Origin: an uncultured Ruminococcus sp.
GTDB taxonomy: Bacteria; Bacillota; Clostridia; Oscillospirales; Ruminococcaceae
Length of the DNA: 64,000 nucleotides
Assembly (NCBI GenBank): GCA_934435205.1
Contig: CAKSAK010000009.1
Location: 1-64,000 of the forward strand
Direction of reading: 5' to 3'
Every line of letters starts with the position of its first letter. Position 1 is the first letter of the stretch. Made by a program: the position numbers and the translations under genes. The notes below the pieces were generated by a model. That model worked only from the letters and a program-made list of their open reading frames with translations. It was not told the DNA's origin and did not search any database. Positions 32,265 to 40,673 of the stretch are shown here, one piece after another.

Positions 32265-33618
32265 CATCTCTCCTGAAATCAAGACCTCTGAACAGGGTAT
32301 ATTCGCCTATCCAGCCAAGCTGCACCTTATCGGTCTGTCCGTGACGGTTTTTCGCAACTATACACTCAGCCACCGACTTGTCGCCCTCATCGCTGTAGTA
32401 AGCGTCACGATAGAGGAACATGATGATATCAGCGTCCTGCTCTATAGAACCTGATTCACGCAGGTCTGAAAGGATAGGTCTTTTATCATCACGCTTCTCT
32501 GAGCTACGGGAAAGCTGTGAAAGTGCGATAACAGGCACATTAAGCTCCTTAGCCATAAGCTTCAAGGAACGTGTGATCTCAGACACCGCCTCAACACGGC
32601 TGGCGTTTTTATTTGCTGATTGCATAAGCTGTATGTAGTCGATGACCACAAGTCCCAGATTTCTCATTCTTCTGAGCTTTGCTTTCATCTGCGGCACTGT
32701 ACAGCCTGCACCGTCATCAAAATATATAGGAAGCTGTGACAGCGTATCCGCCGCACCTGCTATCTTTTCCCAATCGGAAGGTTCAAGATTGCCCGACCTA
32801 AGCAGAGTATTATTAACAAGCGCTTCCGAAGCGAGCATACGGGACACGAGCTGTTCCTTACCCATTTCGAGAGAGAATATAACAACGTCACGCTTTGTCG
32901 CCTTGCAGGTATTCACTGCAATGTTAAGTGCAAATGCAGATTTTCCCATTGCAGGACGTGCCGCGATGATGATAAGGTCAGTTCTGTTAAGACCCGTCGT
33001 GATTGCGTCAAGCTGACCGAAGCCTGTCTTTGCGCCAAGATGTTCACCTGCGTCAGGACCTGATATCTCCTGCAAATGCTCGAATGTATCAACGATAACG
33101 TCGCTTATTCGTGTAAGACCCTGAACATCTCTGCCCTGTCTTATCTCAAATATAGACTGCTCGGCAGCGTCAAGCTGCGTCTGAGAATCCTCACCGCCGT
33201 CATACGCCTTTTCAAGAATCTGATTAGCGGCATTTATAAGCGACCTTACTCTTGCTTTTTCCTCGATTATCTTGCAATAGCTCTCTATATTATCCGTTGA
33301 CGGCACCATTTCCATAATACCGAGAAGATAATTCTTAGCCATTGCAGACGTTTCAAAAACACCCATTGTGACGGCTTCATTAATTACCGTGATAAGGTCC
33401 TCTTTGCTGCCTGTGGTGAACATTCTCACTATTATGGAGAAAAGCTGCTGATGCTGTGGACGATAAAAGCTTTCAGGCTTTAGTATCTCAATGACCTTCG
33501 GAAGCACCGAAGGATCACGAAGAACTCCTCCCAGAACGGCTTCCTCAGCCTCCTGAGAAAAAGGCAGCTCCCTGCCAAGGGTCGCTCCTGTGGTAAGCCC
33601 ACGGAAATTATCAGCCAT
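32257..33618 (-). CDS. dnaB: Replicative DNA helicase DnaB
   Basis: A 453-aa hexameric helicase (called DnaC in Bacillus). The N-terminal helical domain begins LPFSQEAEEAVLGGVL. The RecA-like motor has Walker A ARPAMGKSAFALNIA, VIFSLEMGKEQL, Walker B VVIDYIQLM and ALSQLSR. GAGGAG precedes the ATG. It begins 2 bases after rplI, in the conserved gdpP-rplI-dnaB cluster. Confidence 0.96.
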   Translation of the reverse strand: MADNFRGLTTGATLGRELPFSQEAEEAVLGGVLRDPSVLPKVIEILKPESFYRPQHQQLFSIIVRMFTTGSKEDLITVINEAVTMGVFETSAMAKNYLLGIMEMVPSTDNIESYCKIIEEKARVRSLINAANQILEKAYDGGEDSQTQLDAAEQSIFEIRQGRDVQGLTRISDVIVDTFEHLQEISGPDAGEHLGAKTGFGQLDAITTGLNRTDLIIIAARPAMGKSAFALNIAVNTCKATKRDVVIFSLEMGKEQLVSRMLASEALVNNTLLRSGNLEPSDWEKIAGAADTLSQLPIYFDDGAGCTVPQMKAKLRRMRNLGLVVIDYIQLMQSANKNASRVEAVSEITRSLKLMAKELNVPVIALSQLSRSSEKRDDKRPILSDLRESGSIEQDADIIMFLYRDAYYSDEGDKSVAECIVAKNRHGQTDKVQLGWIGEYTLFRGLDFRRDDE

Positions 33619-33620
33619 GA

Positions 33621-34067
33621 TTACTCCTCAACGACCTTTACTTTAATGCTGCATGATACGCCATGTGTGAGCTTTATCTGTGCAGTATAGTCACCGAAAG
33701 CCTTTATCTCGGATGTAAGATTGATCTTCTTCTTCTCGATAACAACGCCATACTGAGCTTTAAGGCAATCTGAAATAACGTTTGCTGTAACAGCGCCAAA
33801 GAGCTTTCCGCCCTGACCTGCCTTAGCCTTTACCAGAACTTCCTTATCCTTTATCTTCTCAGCGATAGCCTTATTGTCGGCTGTTTCAACATCTATCTTG
33901 TGCTGAGCAGAAGCCTTTTTGCCTGCAAGGTCATTAAGGTTTTTAGCTGTTGCTTCAAGTGCAAGACCCTTTCCGATAAGAAAATTTCTTGCATATCCGT
34001 CTGCAACGTTGATGATATCTCCCTGTTTGCCTGAGCCCTTTACGTCTTTTAACAAAATAACTTTCAT
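33621..34067 (-). CDS. rplI: Large ribosomal subunit protein bL9
   Basis: A 148-aa ribosomal protein. The N-terminal 23S-rRNA-binding domain MKVILLKDVKGSGKQGDIINVADGYARNFL is diagnostic, followed by a long Lys/Ala helix and a C-terminal domain. Length is standard. It lies between gdpP and dnaB. Confidence 0.97.
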   Translation of the reverse strand: MKVILLKDVKGSGKQGDIINVADGYARNFLIGKGLALEATAKNLNDLAGKKASAQHKIDVETADNKAIAEKIKDKEVLVKAKAGQGGKLFGAVTANVISDCLKAQYGVVIEKKKINLTSEIKAFGDYTAQIKLTHGVSCSIKVKVVEE

Positions 34068-34092
34068 AATAATTTACACTGCCTTTCTTTTA

Positions 34093-36069
34093 TTATTCCT
34101 GAGAATTATTCTCCCAATATTCGTCAATGGCGTCTGCAAGGCGTTTTCTCGCCTCGTTCATTGAACAGTTGAGCTGAGTTGCCGCCATAGTAAGATGACC
34201 GCCGCCGCCCAAAGACTCCATGACGATCTGCACATTACAAGCACCCATGCTTCGTGCAGAGATATTTATCACACCGTTCGTTTCATAGATAACGAACGAA
34301 GCTTTTACGCCTGTTATACCAAGCAGCTCGTCTGCCGCCTGTGAAGCCGCTATCCTTATATCAGAGAAGCTTTCCTCTGTATAAGCCACTGCGCACTCTT
34401 TATAAAGGTGAGCGCTGTTTATAAGCGACGATTTCTGATGATAAGTCTCGATAGAGTTTGCAAAAAGCTTTTTGACAGCTATGGTATCAGCACCCTTTTT
34501 CTTCAAAAATGCTGCCGCTTCAAAAGTGCTTACGCCTGTTTTCATAATGAAATTCTTTGTATCCAGCATTATTCCCGCAAGCAGAGCTTCCGCCGCATGG
34601 ACTGTGATATTGGAATCCTCACCGAAATACTCGATAAGAGCCGTCACAAGCTCGCAGGCTGATGAAGCGTTCGGCTCTAAGAACGACATTATCGTAGGCT
34701 CGATACCGTTCACCATTCTTCTGTGGTGGTCGATAACTACCACATTTTTCGCCCTTGCAAGTATCTCCTTTGACTCCACCAGTGCAGGGTTATGGGTATC
34801 AGTTACCACAAGAAGCGTGTTATCGTCAAGTCTTTCAAGACCCTCCTGTGGAGTTATGTAATAATGCTCTGACTCGTTTTCGTTTATGTAATTTATAAGC
34901 GTTTTCGACAAATTCTGCTCAGGGTCTACCACAACGTAAGCTTCTCTTACCATGTTTCTGATAGCACAGCAGAAGCCTGTTGCAGAACCTACGCTGTCAA
35001 GGTCGCCAAATCGGTGACCCATAATAAGCACCTTATCGTGATTGCAGATAAGCTCCAGCATAGCCTTTGCCACCATACGGATACGGGTCTTGTTGTTCTT
35101 GTCCGGAGCAGAAGAAATGCCGCCGAAGAACTTGAACTCACCGTCCTCCTTGACAGCCGCCTGATCTCCGCCACGTCCAAGGCACATTTCAAGAGCCTGC
35201 TTTGCAAATTTCTCGCTCTCCGCAAGGTTCGCACCGTCTCTGCCCACACCTATGGACAATGTAAGGTTAGAACGCTCGCCAACAGCTATTTTTCTTGCCT
35301 GCTCGAGTATCTTAAATCTCTGCTCGATTATAGGTGCAAGGTGGCGTTCCTCCATATAAACATAGAACTTGTCACTTGCTACCTTTTTTGAAACCGCAGT
35401 GGTATTCTCCAAAAATTCCTCTATGAGCTTTTCGATCTCAACAACAACGTGAGCTTTTTCGCTCTCTCTGATATTTGACATAAGCTCGTCAAAGTTATCG
35501 ATAGTTATGATTATTACCGCTTTGTGGGACATTCTGAACTCATATTCAAGCTCCACATAATCGGTAACGTCATTGAAATAGACCATTGAAAGCTCGCCGT
35601 TTGTATCGGTATGTATAGCCTTTGCCTTATAGAAATGAGAATTTGTGCAAACAAGGTCGCCGTCAGAGGTGTATATCTTATCCATATCTATATTCATAAG
35701 CTCTGTGAGGTCGATTCCGTAGGCTTCCTCCTCAGAGTAGACCTGTCTGCCAAAAAGCCTGTTATACCACACGATGACGTTTTCGCTGTCGATTATTATA
35801 GCAGGAGCAGGAAAATTCAGGAGAGAATCTCTCTCCGTCTTTGAGATCATCGTGGAAAGCTTTGCCACATACTTGCGAGTATGATTGTGGAAAACCACTT
35901 CTTCAAGCACCCACAATACAGCCGCCGCCACAGACACTAGGATAAGCACACTGCCCGACTCTCTGTGAGACGGAGTAGAATGCAGCATAAAAGCGCCTAT
36001 AAGTGACGAAAGCATGGTAACGCACACTGTTATTCTTATTATGATCTGTAATCCGTTGTTACTTTTCAT
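34093..36069 (-). CDS. gdpP: Cyclic-di-AMP phosphodiesterase GdpP
   Basis: A 658-aa membrane enzyme that hydrolyses c-di-AMP to pApA. Two N-terminal membrane helices (ITVCVTMLSSLIGAFML and VLILVSVAAAVLWVLEE), a PAS-like region (APAIIIDSENVIVWYNR), a degenerate GGDEF domain, then the DHH domain with GHRFGDLDSVGS and VIDHHRRM, and DHHA1 with GGGGHLTMAA. All catalytic DHH residues appear intact. AGGAGC precedes the ATG. It is the only c-di-AMP phosphodiesterase in the window: pgpH, often between phoH and ybeY, is absent at 47130. Confidence 0.94.
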   Translation of the reverse strand: MKSNNGLQIIIRITVCVTMLSSLIGAFMLHSTPSHRESGSVLILVSVAAAVLWVLEEVVFHNHTRKYVAKLSTMISKTERDSLLNFPAPAIIIDSENVIVWYNRLFGRQVYSEEEAYGIDLTELMNIDMDKIYTSDGDLVCTNSHFYKAKAIHTDTNGELSMVYFNDVTDYVELEYEFRMSHKAVIIITIDNFDELMSNIRESEKAHVVVEIEKLIEEFLENTTAVSKKVASDKFYVYMEERHLAPIIEQRFKILEQARKIAVGERSNLTLSIGVGRDGANLAESEKFAKQALEMCLGRGGDQAAVKEDGEFKFFGGISSAPDKNNKTRIRMVAKAMLELICNHDKVLIMGHRFGDLDSVGSATGFCCAIRNMVREAYVVVDPEQNLSKTLINYINENESEHYYITPQEGLERLDDNTLLVVTDTHNPALVESKEILARAKNVVVIDHHRRMVNGIEPTIMSFLEPNASSACELVTALIEYFGEDSNITVHAAEALLAGIMLDTKNFIMKTGVSTFEAAAFLKKKGADTIAVKKLFANSIETYHQKSSLINSAHLYKECAVAYTEESFSDIRIAASQAADELLGITGVKASFVIYETNGVINISARSMGACNVQIVMESLGGGGHLTMAATQLNCSMNEARKRLADAIDEYWENNSQE

Positions 36070-36116
36070 TTTAAAGCTCCTGCATTTCTATAAACAGCCG
36101 CACTGTTGTCAGGCGG

Positions 36117-38021
36117 TCATAATTCCATTATTATCGGCAAAATCATAGGACTTCTCTTTGTCTTTGTAAAGATAAAGTCCGAAAGATTGTCCTTCATTCT
36201 GCCCTTTATGGTATTCCAATCCTTCATATTCCTATCAAGACAATCCTGAAGTGTTTCGGTAAGAAGCTTCTGAGCCTCGGTCATAAGCTCCTCGCTCTCT
36301 CTTACATACACAAAGCCTCTTGAAACCACGTCAGGCCCTGCAAGGATATCTCCCGAAGCCCTGTCGATAGTTGCCACGGCAATGATAAGTCCGTCCTGAG
36401 CAAGATGTTTTCTGTCACGAAGAACTATTGCGCCAACATCGCCGACGCCAAGACCGTCCACAAGCACCTTGCCCGCAGGCACTTGTCCTGTTATCTTCAT
36501 ATCAACGCCGTCTGTTTCGATAACGTTGCCTATATCAGCAATGATTATATTGCTCTCAGGGATACCCACAGAAAGCGCCGTATCTCTGTGCTTCATAAGA
36601 TGTTTATACTCGCCGTGTACAGGGATAAAGAACTTTGGCTTTGTGATAGAAAGCAGCAATTTCTGCTCTTCCTGACAAGCGTGTCCTGAAACGTGTACCT
36701 CGTACATTGACTCATATATTACCTCTGCGCCCAACCTCATAAGGTCGTTTACTACCTTTGTGACATACTTTTCATTGCCAGGGATAGGGTTAGCCGAGAT
36801 TATGATAAAGTCCATAGGAGTTATAGTCACGTTCCTATGCTCGTTTGCCGACATTCTTGTAAGCGCCGACATAGGCTCGCCCTGACTTCCCGTTGTGACG
36901 ATGACCATTTTCTCAGGTGCATATCTTGATATAGTGTCGATATCCACAAGCACACCGTCAGGTACTTTAAGATAGCCAAGCTCGATGCCCTTTGAGATAA
37001 CATTCACCATGCTTCTGCCCGACACAGCTACCTTTCTGCCGTGTGTGACAGCGTTATTTATTATCTGCTGAACTCTGTGAACGTTTGAAGCGAAAGTGGC
37101 AATGATTATCCTCTTGCCCTCTGCTTTGTTGAAAAGCTTCACAAAGCTTTCGCCCACCTTGCGCTCGCTCATGGTATAGCCAGGTCTTTCAGCATTTGTA
37201 GAGTCAGCCATAAGCGCCAAAACGCCCTTGTTTCCAAGCTCCGCAAATCTAGGCAGGTCGATTATACCGCCCTCGATAGGTGTATAGTCAACCTTGAAGT
37301 CGCCAGTATGGATAAGCACGCCTGCTGGGGTATGGATAGCCATTCCCACGGCGTCAGGGATAGAGTGATTTACTCTTATAAACTCCACCGCCATACAGCC
37401 AAGCTTAACTGTCTGTCTTGGCGTTACAACGTTGAGTTTTACTGATCCTAGAAGCCCATGCTCTTTAAGCTTTCCCTCAACAAGACCAAGCGTCAGCCTT
37501 GTGCCGTAAACAGGTACGTTGAATTTTTTGAGAAAATAAGGCAATCCGCCTATATGATCCTCATGGCCATGTGTAAGCACAACGCCCCTGAGCTTTTCCT
37601 GATTTTTCTCAACGTATGAGAAATCAGGGATAACGATATCAACGCCAGGCATTTCGCTGTCAGGGAATGCCAGACCACAGTCGATGATGAACATATCGTT
37701 TGAACACTCGATAACAGTGAAATTCTTGCCTATCTCGTTAAGACCGCCAAGAGGGATTATCTTCACAGGTGTTCTTCTTACAGGCTCTTTCACTCTGTTT
37801 GCCGCAGGTCTTGGACGTCTTTGCTGAGTATTCTGCGGTTTTCTCTGTGGAGTTTCATTTCTCGGCTGAAGCGTTTTTTTCACACTGCCCGAAGCTCTCT
37901 GACTTTTTACACGGTCAAGCTCTTTTGAAGCCTGAGCCAGAGGTATCTCGCTCTTATTCTGTTTTTTTCTGAAAAAACGTTTTTGTGTAGGATTTTTTAC
38001 TGTGTTGTTCTTTTCGTTCAT
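36117..38021 (-). CDS. rnj: Ribonuclease J with basic N-terminal extension
   Basis: A 634-aa 5'-exo/endoribonuclease of the metallo-beta-lactamase/beta-CASP type. The active site is LTHGHEDHIGGLPYF, with HTGDFKVDYTP and HVSGHACQEE further on. The first ~85 residues are a Lys/Arg/Gln/Pro-rich, low-complexity extension (RKPQNTQQRRPRPAANRV) before the usual start VKIIPLGGLNEIGKN. The ribosome-binding site is poor, and its ATG overlaps by 4 bases (ATGA) the end of a short upstream reading frame. Whether this is J1 or J2 cannot be decided. Confidence 0.94.
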   Translation of the reverse strand: MNEKNNTVKNPTQKRFFRKKQNKSEIPLAQASKELDRVKSQRASGSVKKTLQPRNETPQRKPQNTQQRRPRPAANRVKEPVRRTPVKIIPLGGLNEIGKNFTVIECSNDMFIIDCGLAFPDSEMPGVDIVIPDFSYVEKNQEKLRGVVLTHGHEDHIGGLPYFLKKFNVPVYGTRLTLGLVEGKLKEHGLLGSVKLNVVTPRQTVKLGCMAVEFIRVNHSIPDAVGMAIHTPAGVLIHTGDFKVDYTPIEGGIIDLPRFAELGNKGVLALMADSTNAERPGYTMSERKVGESFVKLFNKAEGKRIIIATFASNVHRVQQIINNAVTHGRKVAVSGRSMVNVISKGIELGYLKVPDGVLVDIDTISRYAPEKMVIVTTGSQGEPMSALTRMSANEHRNVTITPMDFIIISANPIPGNEKYVTKVVNDLMRLGAEVIYESMYEVHVSGHACQEEQKLLLSITKPKFFIPVHGEYKHLMKHRDTALSVGIPESNIIIADIGNVIETDGVDMKITGQVPAGKVLVDGLGVGDVGAIVLRDRKHLAQDGLIIAVATIDRASGDILAGPDVVSRGFVYVRESEELMTEAQKLLTETLQDCLDRNMKDWNTIKGRMKDNLSDFIFTKTKRSPMILPIIMEL

Positions 38022-38149
38022 AAAATAATGTACTTTGCCCTGCTGTACTCCGCTTTTAAGCCTTCAAAGGCACAAAATGCCGCAAAAAAGCAGCACAAAC
38101 ATACGGCAGGAGCAATTATCTCCTTCCTGCTGCATTTTATCATGCTCAA

Positions 38150-38179
38150 ATAATATTCGATTTTTCCGTTTAGAATCAA
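38150..38179 (-). promoter_or_regulatory. Possible promoter of the rnj gene
   Basis: On the minus strand TTGATT (38174-38179), 18-base spacer, TATTAT (38150-38155), leaving a leader of about 120 bases. The gap 38022-38363 otherwise holds no convincing gene. A GCGGC/GCCGC hairpin at about 38279-38293 lacks a good T-run. Confidence 0.4.
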
Positions 38180-38363
38180 TATACCGCTGCGTTTGGGCTT
38201 TATTATCATGTGCTGTCAAAAGCGCTTAAAGCCTCAAAGAAAGACAAATTGGTGTGATGAACGCAGTTTAAATACAGCGGCATGAGCCGCCTTTGTCCGA
38301 ACAAAAATATCTGATTATATTGTACTCCATTTTCACTCCAATGTCAATAGCAATTTATTACAT

Positions 38364-40514
38364 TTATCTGCATATGCCCTTTATCCTGCTTGTTATATCC
38401 TCGCAAAAGGCAGCCGCCTGCTCGCAGCTCACACTTTCTGCAAACACTGTTATACCTTTTTTATCCCTCAGCGGTCTGATAACTGCGTGGGTCTTGCCCC
38501 TTGTTATCTCGCCCTCTGCCGAACAGCCAAGCTCTGAAAATATCTTTTCTTTGTTTTCACGGCTCACTGTTATGCCCACAAATCGGCTTGAAGTGTATGC
38601 GTCAGGCACATCACAGAGGGCTTTTTGAAACGTTATCCCCTGCTCAGACAGATAAGCCGCCACTGCCGCCGCAAGGTAAAGTCCGTCATAGGCAAACATA
38701 TTATGGGTCGAAACGGCAACGTCCTTTGCTATGTCAGCGTTGTTTTCGTATCTGTAAAGCCTGCCACAGTGGACTTCAGCAGCGGCATCGGCATTAGAGG
38801 GGAAATTCTCAGGCAACGCCACTGCAAGCCCCTTTTCAAAGCACACCCCTGCATACATTGCCACAAGCTTTTCCCACATGACATAGCCTGTTTCCTCACT
38901 GTAAGCTGATACTTTTGTGCCGTCTGCGGAAAGATTGAATATTATACGCTCACCGTCTATATCGTTCCTGCCGTGAAAAAGTCTGTCTGCAAGGGTCGCC
39001 TTTTTAACATCATATGTGCGGATATCCACATTTACGCCTTTAAATCGGTCAGGCAGTATTCTTTCAAGCTCTGCGGCGTATATCTCCCTCACCGCTGAAA
39101 GATCTGTCACACAGCCTGTCTGAGAAAGTCCCACACTACGATATGCTCTATCATCGGCTATGTTTCCAATGCGGCCAAGAAGCTTTTCATCAGGCAACAT
39201 TCCTCCTGCCGAAATAAGCCTTGCATGGCCTGAAATGTTTGCTCCTATGAGTATGCCAAACTCTCCGCCAAATCTGTTCACAGCATAGGAAAGCTCTGAA
39301 ATGCCTGCTCTGCCTATACTGCACACGTTCACTCCTGCCTGACATATGCCGCAATCAAGAGCTTGTTTGAGCAAAAGGCTTTCGTCAGAGCCATAAGCTG
39401 TCACGATACTTCTGCCTGTTTTTACAGCGCTTGCGGCGCAAAGTCCAAAAAGCAGAGCCTTTTGCGCCGTGGCTTCACCGCCCCACAAACTGCACTCGCC
39501 GTTATCGTCTATGACAAGTCGGCTGTCAGAGGAGTTTTTCACGTTTTCATAAAGCCTTGCTCCCTTTTCCACAGTTTTTCCAGACCATATGCCCACGCCT
39601 TTTTCGATAACGGCTTCACTTGCGATATGAGCCTTTTCCCCTATGACAGAATATTCACCGCACTTCACACCGCTGTCAAGGACAGCCCCACGGCATACCA
39701 CTGCACTGTTTATATCACAGCGTTCAGATATCACCGAGCCTATGCCAACATATCCGTCCACCTTGCCACCCTTTACAACTGCGTTATCGTCTATGACGCT
39801 TCCGCTTTCTATGACCGACCCTGACATGACAGAAACGTTCTCTCCTATATAAACAGGCTCACCTATTGCCGCACCGCTGAAATTATTTTCCGTCAGCCTT
39901 TGGGACATATTTTCCTTGTAAAGCATATGCCTTTGGCAATCAAGAAAAGCCTCAGGCGTGGTTATCCTTTTGTAATAGCCTTTTCCGTTAAGCAGGACGG
40001 CTTCGCCGCTTTTCACAGCCTCGGAGATAATATCCTCCGTCATATCCATAGGCTTTTCAGGATTAAGGCTGTCAAAAAGCTCTCTTTTCACTATATATAT
40101 GCCCGCAGGAGAGTTTTCAGTATCATAAGTCAGAGCCGTACAAAAGGTATCGTGGCTCAAATGAACTTTTATAAGCTCGTCAAGAGGGTGGGTGCAGATA
40201 CAGTTACATTCCACGGCAAGCACCTCTGTTTCGTTACCCATTGCCGTTCTCACAGCCTGCGCAGTGCTTCTGCCTGCGGTGTTTACAATACAGAGCTTTA
40301 TTTTCCTTGAGTATTTTTCATCAAGAAGCCTTTCTACCTGCTCAGAGCCGTAGCCCACCGCAAGGACAGCTTCCGAAAAGCCTGCTTTCTCCAGCGTTTC
40401 AAGAGTAAAAAGCAAAATTTCTTTTCCGCATAATCTCAGAAGCGCCCCAGGTCGCCTGTCTGTCATGGGCATCAATCTTTCTCCACGTCCTCCGCATAAA
40501 ACAACAGCTTTCAT
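38364..40514 (-). CDS. Nucleotidyltransferase/left-handed beta-helix/phosphomannomutase fusion with degenerate active sites
   Basis: A 716-aa protein with the layout of mannose-1-phosphate guanylyltransferase/phosphomannomutase fusions: nucleotidyltransferase (about 1-225), hexapeptide repeats (about 230-330, VSVMSGSVIESGSVIDD) and a phosphohexomutase-like part (345-716). Catalytic residues are missing in both enzymes. The N-terminal GxGTRL...PKP signature is GRGERLMPMTDRRPGALL, so the Lys is Gly23; the metal-binding GD is replaced (AVECNCIC). In the mutase the TASHNP phosphoserine loop reads GANISGHA, and the metal loop DGDADR aligns with SADGTK. The start is the ATG at 40512-40514, 5 bases after GGAGGA; a more upstream ATG precedes that site. 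Probably a regulatory or scaffold pseudoenzyme (inference). It diverges from pcrA. Confidence 0.85.
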   Translation of the reverse strand: MKAVVLCGGRGERLMPMTDRRPGALLRLCGKEILLFTLETLEKAGFSEAVLAVGYGSEQVERLLDEKYSRKIKLCIVNTAGRSTAQAVRTAMGNETEVLAVECNCICTHPLDELIKVHLSHDTFCTALTYDTENSPAGIYIVKRELFDSLNPEKPMDMTEDIISEAVKSGEAVLLNGKGYYKRITTPEAFLDCQRHMLYKENMSQRLTENNFSGAAIGEPVYIGENVSVMSGSVIESGSVIDDNAVVKGGKVDGYVGIGSVISERCDINSAVVCRGAVLDSGVKCGEYSVIGEKAHIASEAVIEKGVGIWSGKTVEKGARLYENVKNSSDSRLVIDDNGECSLWGGEATAQKALLFGLCAASAVKTGRSIVTAYGSDESLLLKQALDCGICQAGVNVCSIGRAGISELSYAVNRFGGEFGILIGANISGHARLISAGGMLPDEKLLGRIGNIADDRAYRSVGLSQTGCVTDLSAVREIYAAELERILPDRFKGVNVDIRTYDVKKATLADRLFHGRNDIDGERIIFNLSADGTKVSAYSEETGYVMWEKLVAMYAGVCFEKGLAVALPENFPSNADAAAEVHCGRLYRYENNADIAKDVAVSTHNMFAYDGLYLAAAVAAYLSEQGITFQKALCDVPDAYTSSRFVGITVSRENKEKIFSELGCSAEGEITRGKTHAVIRPLRDKKGITVFAESVSCEQAAAFCEDITSRIKGICR

Positions 40515-40603
40515 ATATGGTCCTCCGTTCATAATATTTGATTTAATGTATTATTGGAAAACATAACCACTGTTATTCATGTGAAAAAAATTTGCCGCCG
40601 CCC

Positions 40604-40632
40604 TTTTCAAGATAGAAAAAATATGCTATAAT
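40604..40632 (+). promoter_or_regulatory. Probable promoter of pcrA
   Basis: TATAAT at 40627-40632, with TTTTCA (40604-40609) 17 bases upstream as a weak -35. The start site would lie about 35 bases before the pcrA ATG. Confidence 0.5.
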
Positions 40633-40673
40633 GTAGGATACGACATAAAAGAAATTTTACGGAGGTGTATATA

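Noticed and set aside
38279..38293. Terminator after the degenerate fusion gene
   Set aside because: GCGGC/GCCGC forms a 5-bp stem only and is followed by TGTATTTAAA, not a T-run; not strong enough to call.
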